A stretch of 64,000 nt of DNA from Petrolisthes cinctipes. Lineage: Eukaryota; Arthropoda; Malacostraca; Decapoda; Porcellanidae. The notes under the pieces are model-generated. The model was not told where the DNA came from, did no database searches, and was given only the letters and a program-made list of their open reading frames with translations. Below are positions 1 through 10,315 of this stretch, piece after piece (within the stretch, counting starts at the first letter, position 1; the number at the start of each line of letters is the position of its first letter). The stretch lies in NCBI GenBank assembly GCA_033782935.1, contig JAWQEG010000259.1:4194001-4258000 (forward strand), written 5' to 3'. A program made the position numbers and the translations under genes.

Positions 1-14
1 TAAAATGTCGATTT

Positions 15-190
15 TTAGCATGTTTTTAGCCTATATTTTGAAAATATTCTAGCACTGAGTAGGCATGTACAGATTGCTTATGGGACCCCAAAATATTGAA
101 TTTTCGGGTGTTTTGAGCCTGAATTTGAGATATAAACTGGTACAGAAGATACATGCACATATTGACTTTGTGCACCAAAAATATCGATTT
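15..190. repeat. Representative A monomer (176 bp)
   Basis: This is the first complete A-class monomer, starting at the marker TTAGCATGTTTTTAGCC that begins nearly every higher-order unit. Class features are the dyad ATATTTTGAAAATAT, the block CTAGCACTG(A/T)GTAGGC, TG rather than CG in AGATTGC, ATATTGAA and ATATTGAC, and ATACATGCACAT near the end. A monomers after a type-I C usually read CACCAAAAAT near the end. Those after a type-II C usually read CATCTAAAAT. A hand count gives 60 G+C of 176. Confidence 0.93.
33..47. other. Dyad ATATTTT-G-AAAATAT in A monomer
   Basis: This is a perfect inverted repeat with 7-bp arms around a single G. It is conserved in nearly every A monomer just before the CTAGCACTG block. 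The matching place in B and C monomers carries a variant with the outermost base pair changed on both sides (see 386-400). Confidence 0.8.
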
Positions 191-232
191 TCAGCATGTT
201 TTGGGCCTGAATTTTGAAAATACTCTAACACG

Positions 233-320
233 GAGTAGGCATGTACAGATCGCTTCTGGGACCCCAAAATATCGAATTTTCGGGTGTTTAGGGCCAGAAT
301 TTGAGATATAAACGGGTACA
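233..320. repeat. Half-monomer subunit 1 (88 bp)
   Basis: This is the first half of a B monomer. It runs GAGTAGGCATGTACAGATCG, CTTCTGGGACCCC, AAAATATCGAATTTTC, GTGTTTAGGGCC, AATTTGAGATAT. It aligns in order with the second half at 321-409, so the full monomer looks like an old tandem duplication of an 88/89 bp unit. Confidence 0.75.
261..294. other. Two abutting head-to-head CENP-B-box-like motifs (weak)
   Basis: Positions 261-277 read on the minus strand, and 278-294 read on the plus strand. Each matches the mammalian CENP-B box core (TTCG, 4 any, A, 2 any, CGGG) at 7 of 9 fixed bases. Both lack the same two bases, the central A and the C of CGGG. The two 17-mers abut exactly and form a partial dyad centred between CGAA and TTCG. 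B2 and C monomers keep TTCG on both sides; A monomers have TTCA on the minus-strand side. A 7/9 match is expected by chance fairly often, so binding is not claimed. Confidence 0.3.
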
Positions 321-409
321 GAAGATGCATGCACATATCGACTTTTGGGCACCTAAAAGATCGATTTTCAGTATGTTTTTGGCCTGTATTTTGAAAATAC
401 TCTATCACG
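321..409. repeat. Half-monomer subunit 2 (89 bp)
   Basis: This is the second half of the same monomer. It runs GAAGATGCATGCACATATCG, ACTTTTGGGCACCT, AAAAGATCGATTTTC, ATGTTTTTGGCC, TATTTTGAAAATAC. It matches subunit 1 block by block with only a few one-base gaps, at roughly two thirds identity by hand alignment. In C monomers most of the first 30 bp of this half is deleted. Confidence 0.75.
386..400. other. Dyad GTATTTT-G-AAAATAC in C monomer
   Basis: This is the same inverted repeat as at 33-47, with the outer A-T pair replaced by G-C on both arms. Most C and B1 monomers keep both changes. Many B2 monomers read GAATTTTGAAAATAC, which breaks one internal pair. Such short dyads are a known feature of many centromeric satellites, but no function is shown here. 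Confidence 0.75.
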
Positions 410-482
410 GAGTAAGCATGTACAGATACCTTCTGGGAACTCTAAATATCGAATTTTCGGGTGTTTTGGGACTGAATTTGAG

Positions 483-486
483 ATAT
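483..486. other. Junction of the 29-bp deletion that defines C monomers
   Basis: A single ATAT here replaces two ATATs that sit 29 bp apart in the full-length monomer (306-309 and 335-338 in the preceding B monomer). The deletion therefore falls at a 4-bp direct repeat. All C monomers that I examined share it. Confidence 0.85.
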
Positions 487-519
487 CGATTTTTTGGCAC
501 CTAAAATGTCGATTTTTAG

Positions 520-531
520 CATGGGCCTATA
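520..531. other. 5-bp shortening in A monomer
   Basis: The usual ATGTTTTTAGCCTAT reads ATGGGCCTAT here. This makes the unit 348 bp rather than the 353 bp of the other A-B units. It is the only copy of this lesion I found. Confidence 0.85.
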
Positions 532-3500
532 TTCTGAAAATATTCTAGCACTGTGTAGGCATGTACAGATTGCTTCTGGGACCCCAAAATATTGAATTTT
601 CGGGTGTTTTGAGCCTGAATTTGAGATATAAACGGGTACAGAAGATACATGCACATATTGACTTTGGGCATCTAAAATATCGATTTTCAGCATGTTTTGG
701 GCCTGTATTTTGAAAATACTCTAACACTGAGTAGGCATGTACAGATTGCTTCTGGGACCGCAAAATATTGAATTTTCGGGTGTTTTGAGCCTGAATTTGA
801 GATATAAACGGGTACAGAAGATGCATGCACATATCGACTTTTGGGCACCTAAAATGTCGATTTTTAGCATGTTTTTAGCCTATATTTTGAAAATATTCTA
901 GCACTGTGTAGGCATGTACAGATTGCTTCTGGGACCCCAAAATATTGAATTTTCGGGTGTTTTGAGCCTGAATTTGAGATATAAACGGGTACAGAAAATA
1001 CATGCACATATTGACTTTGGGCATCTAAAATATCGATTTTCAGCATGTTTTGGGCCTGTATTTTGAAAATACTCTAACACTGAGTAGGCATGTACAGATT
1101 GCTTCTGGGACCCCAAAATATTGAATTTTCGGGTGTTTTGAGCCTGAATTTGAGATATAAACGGGTACTGAAGATGCATGCACATATCGACTTTTGTGCA
1201 CCTAAAAGATCGATTTTCAGTATGTTTTGAGCATGTATTTTGAAAATACTCTAACACGGAGTAGGCATGTACAGATCGCTTCTGGGACCCCTAAATATCG
1301 AATTTTCGGGTGTTTTGGGACTGAATTTGAGATATCGACTTTTTGGCACCTAAAAGATCGATTTTTAGCATGTTTTTAGCCTATATTTTGAAAATATTCT
1401 AGCACTGAGTAGGCATGTACAGATTGCTTCTGGGACCCCAAAATATTGAATTTTCGGGTGTTTTAAGCCTGAATTTGAGATATAAACGGGTACAGAAGAT
1501 ACATGCACATATTGACTTTGGGCATCTAAAATATCGATTTTCAGCATGTTTTGGGCCTGTATTTTGAAAATACTCTAACACGGAGTAGGCATGTACAGAT
1601 ACCTTCTGGGACCTCTAAATATCGAATTTTCGGGTGTTTTGGGACTGAATTTGAGATATCGATTTTTTGACACCTAAAATGTCGATTTTTAGCATGTTTT
1701 TAGCCTATATTTTGAAAATATTCTAGCACTGTGTAGGCATGTACAGATTGCTTCTGGGACCCCAAAATATTGAATTTTCGGGTGTTTTGAGCCTGAATTT
1801 GAGATATAAACGGGTACAGAAGATACATGCACATATTGACTTTGGGCATCTAAAATATCGATTTTCAGCATGTTTTGGGCCTGTATTTTGAAAATACTCT
1901 AACACGGAGTAGGCATGTACAGATCGCTTCTGGGACCCCAAAATATCGAATTTTCGGGTGTTTAGGGCCAGAATTTGAGATATAAACGGGTACAGAAGAT
2001 GCATGCACATATCGACTTTTGGGCACCTAAAAGATCGATTTTCAGTATGTTTTTGGCCTGTATTTTGAAAATACTCTAACACGGAGTAAGCATGTACAGA
2101 TACCTTCTGGGACCTCTAAATATCGAATTTTCGGGTGTTTTGGGACTGAATTTGAGATATCGATTTTTTGGCACCTAAAATGTCGATTTTTAGCATGTTT
2201 TTAGCCTATATTTTGAAAATATTCTAGCACTGTGTAGGCATGTACAGATTGCTTCTGGAACCCCAAAATATTGAATTTTCGGGTGTTTTGAGCCTGAATT
2301 TGAGATATAAACGGGTACAGAAGATACATGCACATATTGACTTTGGGCATCTAAAATATCGATTTTCAGCATGTTTTGGGCCTGTATTTTGAAAATACTC
2401 TAACACTGAGTAGGCATGTACAGATTGCTTCTGGGACCCCAAAATATTGAATTTTCGGGTGTTTTGAGCCTGAATTTGAGATATAAACGGGTACTGAAGA
2501 TGCATGCACATATCGACTTTTGTGCACCTAAAAGATCGATTTTCAGTATGTTTTGAGCATGTATTTTGAAAATACTCTATCACTGAGTAGGCATGTACAG
2601 ATACCTTCTGGGACCTCTAAATATCGAATTTTCGGGTGTTTTGGGACTGAATTTGAGATATCGATTTTTTGGCACCTAAAATGTCGATTTTTAGCATGTT
2701 TTTAGCCTATATTCTGAAAATATTCTAGCACTGTGTAGGCATGTACAGATTGCTTCTGGGACCCCAAAATATTGAATTTTCGGGTGTTTTGAGCCTGAAT
2801 TTGAGATATAAACGGGTACAGAAGATACATGCACATATTGACTTTGGGCATCTAAAATATCGATTTTCAGCATGTTTTGGGCCTGTATTTTGAAAATACT
2901 CTAACACTGAGTAGGCATGTACAGATTGCTTCTGAGACCCCAAAATATTGAATTTTCGGGTGTTTTGAGCCTGAATTTGAGATATAAACGGGTACAGAAG
3001 ATGCATGCACATATCGACTTTTGGGCACCTAAAATGTCGATTTTTAGCATGTTTTTAGCCTATATTTTGAAAATATTCTAGCACTGTGTAGGCATGTACA
3101 GATTGCTTCTGGGACCCCAAAATATTGAATTTTCGGGTGTTTTGAGCCTGAATTTGAGATATAAACGGGTACTGAAGATGCATGCACATATCGACTTTTG
3201 TGCACCTAAAAGATCGATTTTCAGTATGTTTTGAGCATGTATTTTGAAAATACTCTAACACGGAGTAGGCATGTACAGATTGCTTCTGGGACCCCTAAAT
3301 ATCGAATTTTCGGGTGTTTTGGGACAGAATTTGAGATATCGACTTTTTGGCACATAAAAGATCGATTTTTAGCATGTTTTTAGCCTATATTTTGAAAATA
3401 TTTTAGCACTGAGTAGGCATGTACAGATTGCTTCTGGGACCCCAAAATATTGAATTTTCGGGTGTTTTAAGCCTGAATTTGAGATATAAACGGGTACAGA

Positions 3501-5018
3501 AGATACATGCACATATTGACTTTGGGCATCTAAAATATCGATTTTCAGCATGTTTCGGGCCTGTATTTTGAAAATACTCTAACACGGAGTAGGCATGTAC
3601 AGATACCTTCTGGGACCTCTAAATATCGAATTTTCGGGTGTTTTGGGACTGAATTTGAGATATCGATTTTTTGACACCTAAAATGTCGATTTTTAGCATG
3701 TTTTTAGCCTATATTTTGAAAATATTCTAGCACTGAGTAGGCATGTACAGATTGCTTCTGGGACCCCAAAATATTGAATTTTCGGGTGTTTTAAGCCTGA
3801 ATTTGAGATATAAACGGGTACAGAAGATACATGCACATATTGACTTTGGGCATCTAAAATATCGATTTTCAGCATGTTTTGGGCCTGTATTTTGAAAATA
3901 CTCTAACACGGAGTAGGCATGTACAGATCGCTTCTGGGACCCCAAAATATCGAATTTTCGGGTGTTTAGGGCCAGAATTTGAGATATAAACGGGTACAGA
4001 AGATGCATGCACATATCGACTTTTGGGCACCTAAAAGATCGATTTTCAGTATGTTTTTGGCCTGTATTTTGAAAATACTCTAACACGGAGTAGGCATGTA
4101 CAGATACCTTCTGGGACCTCTAAATATCGAATTTTCGGGTGTTTTGGGACTGAATTTGAGATATCGATTTTTTGACACCTAAAATGTCGATTTTTAGCAT
4201 GTTTTTAGCCTATATTTTGAAAATATTCTAGCACTGTGTAGGCATGTACAGATTGCTTCTGGGACCCCAAAATATTGAATTTTCGGGTGTTTTGAGCCTG
4301 AATTTGAGATATAAACGGGTACAGAAAATACATGCACATATTGACTTTGGGCATCTAAAATATTGATTTTCAGCATGTTTTGGGCCTGTATTTTGAAAAT
4401 ACTCTAACACTGAGTAGGCATGTACAGATTGCTTCTGGAACCCCAAAATATTGAATTTTCGGGTGTTTTGAGCCTGAATTTGAGATATAAACGGGTACTG
4501 AAGATGCATGCACATATCGACTTTTGTGCACCTAAAAGATCGATTTTCAGTATGTTTTGAGCATGTATTTTGAAAATACTCTATCGCGGAGTAGGCATGT
4601 ACAGATCGCTTCTGGGACCCCTAAATATCGAATTTTCGGGTGTTTTGGGACTGAATTTGAGATATCGACTTTTTGGCACCTAAAAGATCGATTTTTAGCA
4701 TGTTTTTAGCCTAAATTTTGAAAATATTCTTGCACTGAGTAGGCATGTACAGATTGCTTCTGGGACCCCAAAATATTGAATTTTCTGATGTTTTGAGCCT
4801 GAATTTGAGATATAAACGGGTACAGAAGATACATGCACATATTGACTTTGGGCATCTAAAATATCGATTTTCAGCATGTTTTGGGCCTGTATTTTGAAAA
4901 TACTCTAACACGGAGTAGGCATGTACAGATACCTTCTGGGACCTCTAAATATCGAATTTTCGGGTGTTTTGGGACTGAATTTGAGATATCGATTTTTTGA
5001 CACCTAAAATGTCGATTT

Positions 5019-6021
5019 TTAGCATGTTTTTAGCCTATATTTTGAAAATATTCTAGCACTGTTTAGGCATGTACAGATTGCTTCTGGGACCCCCAAAATA
5101 TTGAATTTTCGGGTGTTTTGAGCCTGAATTTGAGATATAAACGGGTACAGAAGATACATGCACATATTGACTTTGGGCACCTAAAATATCGATTTTCAGC
5201 ATGTTTTGGGCCTGTATTTTGAAAATACTCTAACACGGAGTAGGCATGTACAGATCGCTTCTGGGACCCCAAAATATTGAATTTTCGGGTGTTTTGAGCC
5301 TGAATTTGAGATATAAACGGGTACTGAAGATGCATGCACATATCGACTTTTGTGCACCTAAAAGATCGATTTTCAGTATGTTTTGAGCATGTATTTTGAA
5401 AATACTCTAACACGGAGTAGGCATGTACAGATCGCTTCTGGGACCCCTAAATATCGAATTTTCGGGTGTTTTGGGACTGAATTTGAGATATCGACTTTTT
5501 GGCACCTAAAAGATCGATTTTTAGCATGTTTTTAGCCTATATTTTGAAAATATTCTAGCACTGAGTAGGCATGTACAGATTGCTTCTGGGACCCCAAAAT
5601 ATTGAATTTTCGGGTGTTTTGAGCCTGAATTTGAGATATAAACGGGTACAGAAGATACATGCACATATTGACTTTGGGCATCTAAAATATCGATTTTTAG
5701 CATGTTTTGGGCCTGTATTTTGAAAATACTCTAACACTGAGTAGGCATGTACAGATTGCTTCTGGGACCCCAAAATATTGAATTTTCGGGTGTTTTGAGC
5801 CTGAATTTGAGATATAAACGGGTACTGAAGATGCATACACATATCGACTTTAGTGCACCTAAAAGATCGATTTTCGGTATGTTTTGAGCATGTATTTTGA
5901 AAATACTCTAACACGGAGTAGGCATGTACAGATTGCTTCTGGGGCCCCTAAATATCGAATTTTCGGGTGTTTTGGGACTGAATTTGAGATATCGACTTTT
6001 TGGCACCTAAAAGATCGATTT
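5019..6021. repeat. Two trimers leading into the 2147-bp super-HOR
   Basis: Unit starts are 5019 and 5521, with lengths of 502 and 501. The extra base is a fifth C in GGGACCCCC near 5090. These match 7167-8168, so they are the tail of the 2147-bp periodic block. Position 5060 has CTGTTTAGG, as do 7208, 9355, 12002 and 15653. Confidence 0.85.
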
Positions 6022-8168
6022 TTAGCATGTTTTTAGCCTATATTTTGAAAATATTCTAGCACTGAGTAGGCATGTACAGATTGCTTCTGGGACCCCAAAA
6101 TATTGAATTTTCGAGTGTTTTGAGCCTGAATTTGAGATATAAACGGGTACAGAAGATACATGCACATATTGACTTTGGGCACCAAAAATATCGATTTTCA
6201 GCATGTTTTTGGCCTGTATTTTGAAAATACTCTATCACGGAGTAGGCATGTACAGATACCTTCTGGGACCTCTAAATATCGAATTTTCGGGTGTTTTGGG
6301 ACTGAATTTGAGATATCGATTTTTTGGCACCTAAAATGTCGATTTTTAGCATGTTTTTAGCCTATATTTTGAAAATATTCTAGCACTGTGTAGGCATGTA
6401 CAAATTGCTTCTGGGACCCCAAAATATTGAATTTTCGGGTGTTTTGAGCCTGAATTTGAGATATAAACGGGTACAGAAGATACATGCATTGACTTTGGGC
6501 ATCTAAAATATCGATTTTCAGCATGTTTTGGGCCTGTATTTTGAAAATACTCTAACACTGAGTAGGCATGTACAGATTGCTTCTGGGACCCCAAAATATT
6601 GAATTTTCGGGTGTTTTGAGCCTGAATTTGAGATATAAACGGGTACTGAAGATGCATACACATATCGACTTTTGTGCACCTAAAAGATCGATTTTCAGTA
6701 TGTTTTGAGCATGTAATTTGAAAATACTCTAACACGGAGTAGGCATGTACAGATCGCTTCTGGGACCCCTAAATATCGAATTTTCAGGTGTTTTGGGACT
6801 GAATTTGAGATATCGACTTTTTGGCACATAAAAGATCGATTTTTAGCATGTTTTTAGCCTATATTTTGAAAATATTCTAGCACTGAGTAGGCATGTACAG
6901 ATTGCTTCTGGGACCCCAAAATATTGAATTTTCGGGTGTTTTGAGCCTGAATTTGAGATATAAACGGGTACAGAAGATACATGCACATATTGACTTTGGG
7001 CATCTAAAATATCGATTTTCAGCATGTTTTGGGCCTGTATTTTGAAAATACTCTAACACGGAGTAGGCATGTACAGATACCTTCTAGGACCTCTAAATAT
7101 CGAATTTTCGGGTGTTTTGGGACTGAATTTGAGATATCGATTTTTTGACACCTAAAATGTCGATTTTTAGCATGTTTTTAGCCTATATTTTGAAAATATT
7201 CTAGCACTGTTTAGGCATGTACAGATTGCTTCTGGGACCCCAAAATATTGAATTTTCGGGTGTTTTGAGCCTGAATTTGAGATATAAACGGGTACAGAAG
7301 ATACATGCACATATTGACTTTGGGCACCTAAAATATCGATTTTCAGCATGTTTTGGGCCTGTATTTTGAAAATACTCTAACACGGAGTAGGCATGTACAG
7401 ATCGCTTCTGGGACCCCAAAATATTGAATTTTCGGGTGTTTTGAGCCTGAATTTGAGATATAAACGGGTACTGAAGATGCATGCACATATCGACTTTTGT
7501 GCACCTAAAAGATCGATTTTCAGTATGTTTTGAGCATGTATTTTGAAAATACTCTAACACGGAGTAGGCATGTACAGATCGCTTCTGGGACCCCTAAATA
7601 TCGAATTTTCGGGTGTTTTGGGACTGAATTTGAGATATCGACTTTTTGGCGCCTAAAAGATCGATTTTTAGCATGTTTTTAGCCTATATTTTGAAAATAT
7701 TCTAGCACTGAGTAGGCATGTACAGATTGCTTCTGGGACCCCAAAATATTGAATTTTCGGGTGTTTTGAGCCTGAATTTGAGATATAAACGGGTACAGAA
7801 GATACATGCACATATTGACTTTGGGCATCTAAAATATCGATTTTTAGCATGTTTTGGGCCTGTATTTTGAAAATACTCTAACACTGAGTAGGCATGTACA
7901 GATTGCTTCTGGGACCCCAAAATATTGAATTTTCGGGTGTTTTGAGCCTGAATTTGAGATATAAACGGGTACTGAAGATGCATACACATATCGACTTTAG
8001 TGCACCTAAAAGATCGATTTTCGGTATGTTTTGAGCATGTATTTTGAAAATACTCTAACACGGAGTAGGCATGTACAGATTGCTTCTGGGACCCCTAAAT
8101 ATCGGATTTTCGGGTGTTTTGGGACTGAATTTGAGATATCGACTTTTTGGCACCTAAAAGATCGATTT
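6022..8168. repeat. 2147-bp super-HOR, copy 1
   Basis: Unit starts are 6022, 6346, 6843, 7167 and 7668, with lengths of 324, 497, 324, 501 and 501. It opens with a 324-bp unit carrying TTCGAGTG in its A monomer. It contains a 497-bp unit with a 4-bp deletion and a unit with CTGTTTAGG. It is nearly identical to 8169-10315. Confidence 0.92.
6482..6490. other. 4-bp deletion marker, copy 1
   Basis: ACATGCATTGAC stands where the normal A monomer has ACATGCACATATTGAC. The same lesion recurs at 8629, 10776 and 14426, always in the unit that follows a super-HOR's opening units, so the copies share ancestry. Confidence 0.9.
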
Positions 8169-10315
8169 TTAGCATGTTTTTAGCCTATATTTTGAAAATA
8201 TTCTAGCACTGAGTAGGCATGTACAGATTGCTTCTGGGACCCCAAAATATTGAATTTTCGAGTGTTTTGAGCCTGAATTTGAGATATAAACGGGTACAGA
8301 AGATACATGCACATATTGACTTTGGGCACCAAAAATATCGATTTTCAGCATGTTTTTGGCCTGTATTTTGAAAATACTCTATCACGGAGTAGGCATGTAC
8401 AGATACCTTCTGGGACCTCTAAATATCGAATTTTCGGGTGTTTTGGGACTGAATTTGAGATATCGATTTTTTGGCACCTAAAATGTCGATTTTTAGCATG
8501 TTTTTAGCCTATATTTTGAAAATATTCTAGCACTGTGTAGGCATGTACAAATTGCTTCTGGGACCCCAAAATATTGAATTTTCGGGTGTTTTGAGCCTGA
8601 ATTTGAGATATAAACGGGTACAGAAGATACATGCATTGACTTTGGGCATCTAAAATATCGATTTTCAGCATGTTTTGGGCCTGTATTTTGAAAATACTCT
8701 AACACTGAGTAGGCATGTACAGATTGCTTCTGGGACCCCAAAATATTGAATTTTCGGGTGTTTTGAGCCTGAATTTGAGATATAAACGGGTACTGAAGAT
8801 GCATACACATATCGACTTTTGTGCACCTAAAAGATCGATTTTCAGTATGTTTTGAGCATGTAATTTGAAAATACTCTAACACGGAGTAAGCATGTACAGA
8901 TCGCTTCTGGGACCCCTAAATATCGAATTTTCAGGTGTTTTGGGACTGAATTTGAGATATCGACTTTTTGGCACATAAAAGATCGATTTTTAGCATGTTT
9001 TTAGCCTATATTTTGAAAATATTCTAGCACTGAGTAGGCATGTACAGATTGCTTCTGGGACCCCAAAATATTGAATTTTCGGGTGTTTTGAGCCTGAATT
9101 TGAGATATAAACGGGTACAGAAGATACATGCACATATTGACTTTGGGCATCTAAAATATCGATTTTCAGCATGTTTTGGGCCTGTATTTTGAAAATACTC
9201 TAACACGGAGTAGGCATGTACAGATACCTTCTAGGACCTCTAAATATCGAATTTTCGGGTGTTTTGGGACTGAATTTGAGATATCGATTTTTTGACACCT
9301 AAAATGTCGATTTTTAGCATGTTTTTAGCCTATATTTTGAAAATATTCTAGCACTGTTTAGGCATGTACAGATTGCTTCTGGGACCCCAAAATATTGAAT
9401 TTTCGGGTGTTTTGAGCCTGAATTTGAGATATAAACGGGTACAGAAGATACATGCACATATTGACTTTGGGCACCTAAAATATCGATTTTCAGCATGTTT
9501 TGGGCCTGTATTTTGAAAATACTCTAACACGGAGTAGGCATGTACAGATCGCTTCTGGGACCCCAAAATATTGAATTTTCGGGTGTTTTGAGCCTGAATT
9601 TGAGATATAAACGGGTACTGAAGATGCATGCACATATCGACTTTTGTGCACCTAAAAGATCGATTTTCAGTATGTTTTGAGCATGTATTTTGAAAATACT
9701 CTAACACGGAGTAGGCATGTACAGATCGCTTCTGGGACCCCTAAATATCGAATTTTCGGGTGTTTTGGGACTGAATTTGAGATATCGACTTTTTGGCACC
9801 TAAAAGATCGATTTTTAGCATGTTTTTAGCCTATATTTTGAAAATATTCTAGCACTGAGTAGGCATGTACAGATTGCTTCTGGGACCCCAAAATATTGAA
9901 TTTTCGGGTGTTTTGAGCCTGAATTTGAGATATAAACGGGTACAGAAGATACATGCACATATTGACTTTGGGCATCTAAAATATCGATTTTTAGCATGTT
10001 TTGGGCCTGTATTTTGAAAATACTCTAACACTGAGTAGGCATGTACAGATTGCTTCTGGGACCCCAAAATATTGAATTTTCGGGTGTTTTGAGCCTGAAT
10101 TTGAGATATAAACGGGTACTGAAGATGCATACACATATCGACTTTAGTGCACCTAAAAGATCGATTTTCGGTATGTTTTGAGCATGTATTTTGAAAATAC
10201 TCTAACACGGAGTAGGCATGTACAGATTGCTTCTGGGACCCCTAAATATCGAATTTTCGGGTGTTTTGGGACTGAATTTGAGATATCGACTTTTTGGCAC
10301 CTAAAAGATCGATTT
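8169..10315. repeat. 2147-bp super-HOR, copy 2
   Basis: Unit starts are 8169, 8493, 8990, 9314 and 9815, with the same order of lengths as copy 1. Only scattered single-base differences were seen. One is GAGTAAGC at 8884 against GAGTAGGC at 6737, which suggests recent tandem duplication. Confidence 0.92.
8629..8637. other. 4-bp deletion marker, copy 2
   Basis: This is the same ACATGCATTGAC lesion, exactly 2147 bp from copy 1. Confidence 0.9.

Larger units (their letters stand above)
191..367. repeat. Representative B monomer (177 bp)
   Basis: This is a full-length B-class monomer, beginning at TCAGCATGTTTTGGGCC. It carries AACACGGAGTAGGC, AGATCGCTTCTGGG, AAATATCGAATTTTC, TTTAGGGCCAGAA and GATGCATGCACATATCGAC. 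Two B subtypes recur. B2 (shown here) has CG at the three class-diagnostic sites and TTTAGGGCCAG. B1 has an A-like front half, TACTGAAGATGC, and TTTTGTGCACC. The TGCATGCA palindrome is a B feature; many B1 copies have GCATACAC instead. B monomers are the ones most often missing, which gives 324-bp units, or doubled, which gives 678-bp units. Confidence 0.92.
15..515. repeat. Representative 501-bp trimer higher-order unit (A-B-C)
   Basis: The three monomers run 176 + 177 + 148 bp, and 501 bp is the commonest unit length in the window. Units of other lengths derive from it by loss, gain or fusion of monomers: 324 (A-C), 325 (chimeric monomer plus C), 353 (A-B), 678 (A-B-B-C), 497 (4-bp deletion) and 451 (50-bp deletion). 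Equivalent units are more alike than adjacent monomers, which is the defining mark of a higher-order repeat. Confidence 0.93.
368..515. repeat. Representative C monomer (148 bp, internally deleted)
   Basis: This is a C-class monomer, starting at TCAGTATGTTTTTGGCC. Against a full-length monomer it lacks 29 bp: sequence runs directly from GAGATAT into CGATTTTTTGGCACC, so the GGTACAGAAG and GCATGCAC part is gone. Subtype C2, shown here, has ACAGATACCTTCTGGGA, ATATCGATTTTTTG(G/A)CACC and AAAATGTCG. Subtype C1 has AGATCGCTTCTGGGACCCC, ATATCGACTTTTTGGCACC and AAAAGATCG. This first copy also has a private GGGAACTC instead of GGGACCTC. Confidence 0.92.
1..5018. repeat. Mixed trimer/dimer satellite block
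   Basis: Unit starts are 15, 516, 864, 1365, 1689, 2190, 2691, 3044, 3369, 3693, 4194 and 4695; the first 14 bases are the end of a preceding unit. Unit lengths are 501, 348, 501, 324, 501, 501, 353, 325, 324, 501, 501 and 324. The 516 and 2691 units are A-B with no C. The 3044 unit is a chimeric A-front/B1-back monomer followed by C. The 4194 and 4695 pair (501+324) closely resembles 11137-11961, 14787-15611 and 16939-17763, sharing a TTCTGATG change near 4790. Confidence 0.9.

Noticed and set aside
321..338. TGCATGCA palindrome in B monomers as a transcription-factor operator
   Set aside because: It is only 8 bp, is often lost to GCATACAC, and is absent from A and C. Nothing ties it to a regulated gene.
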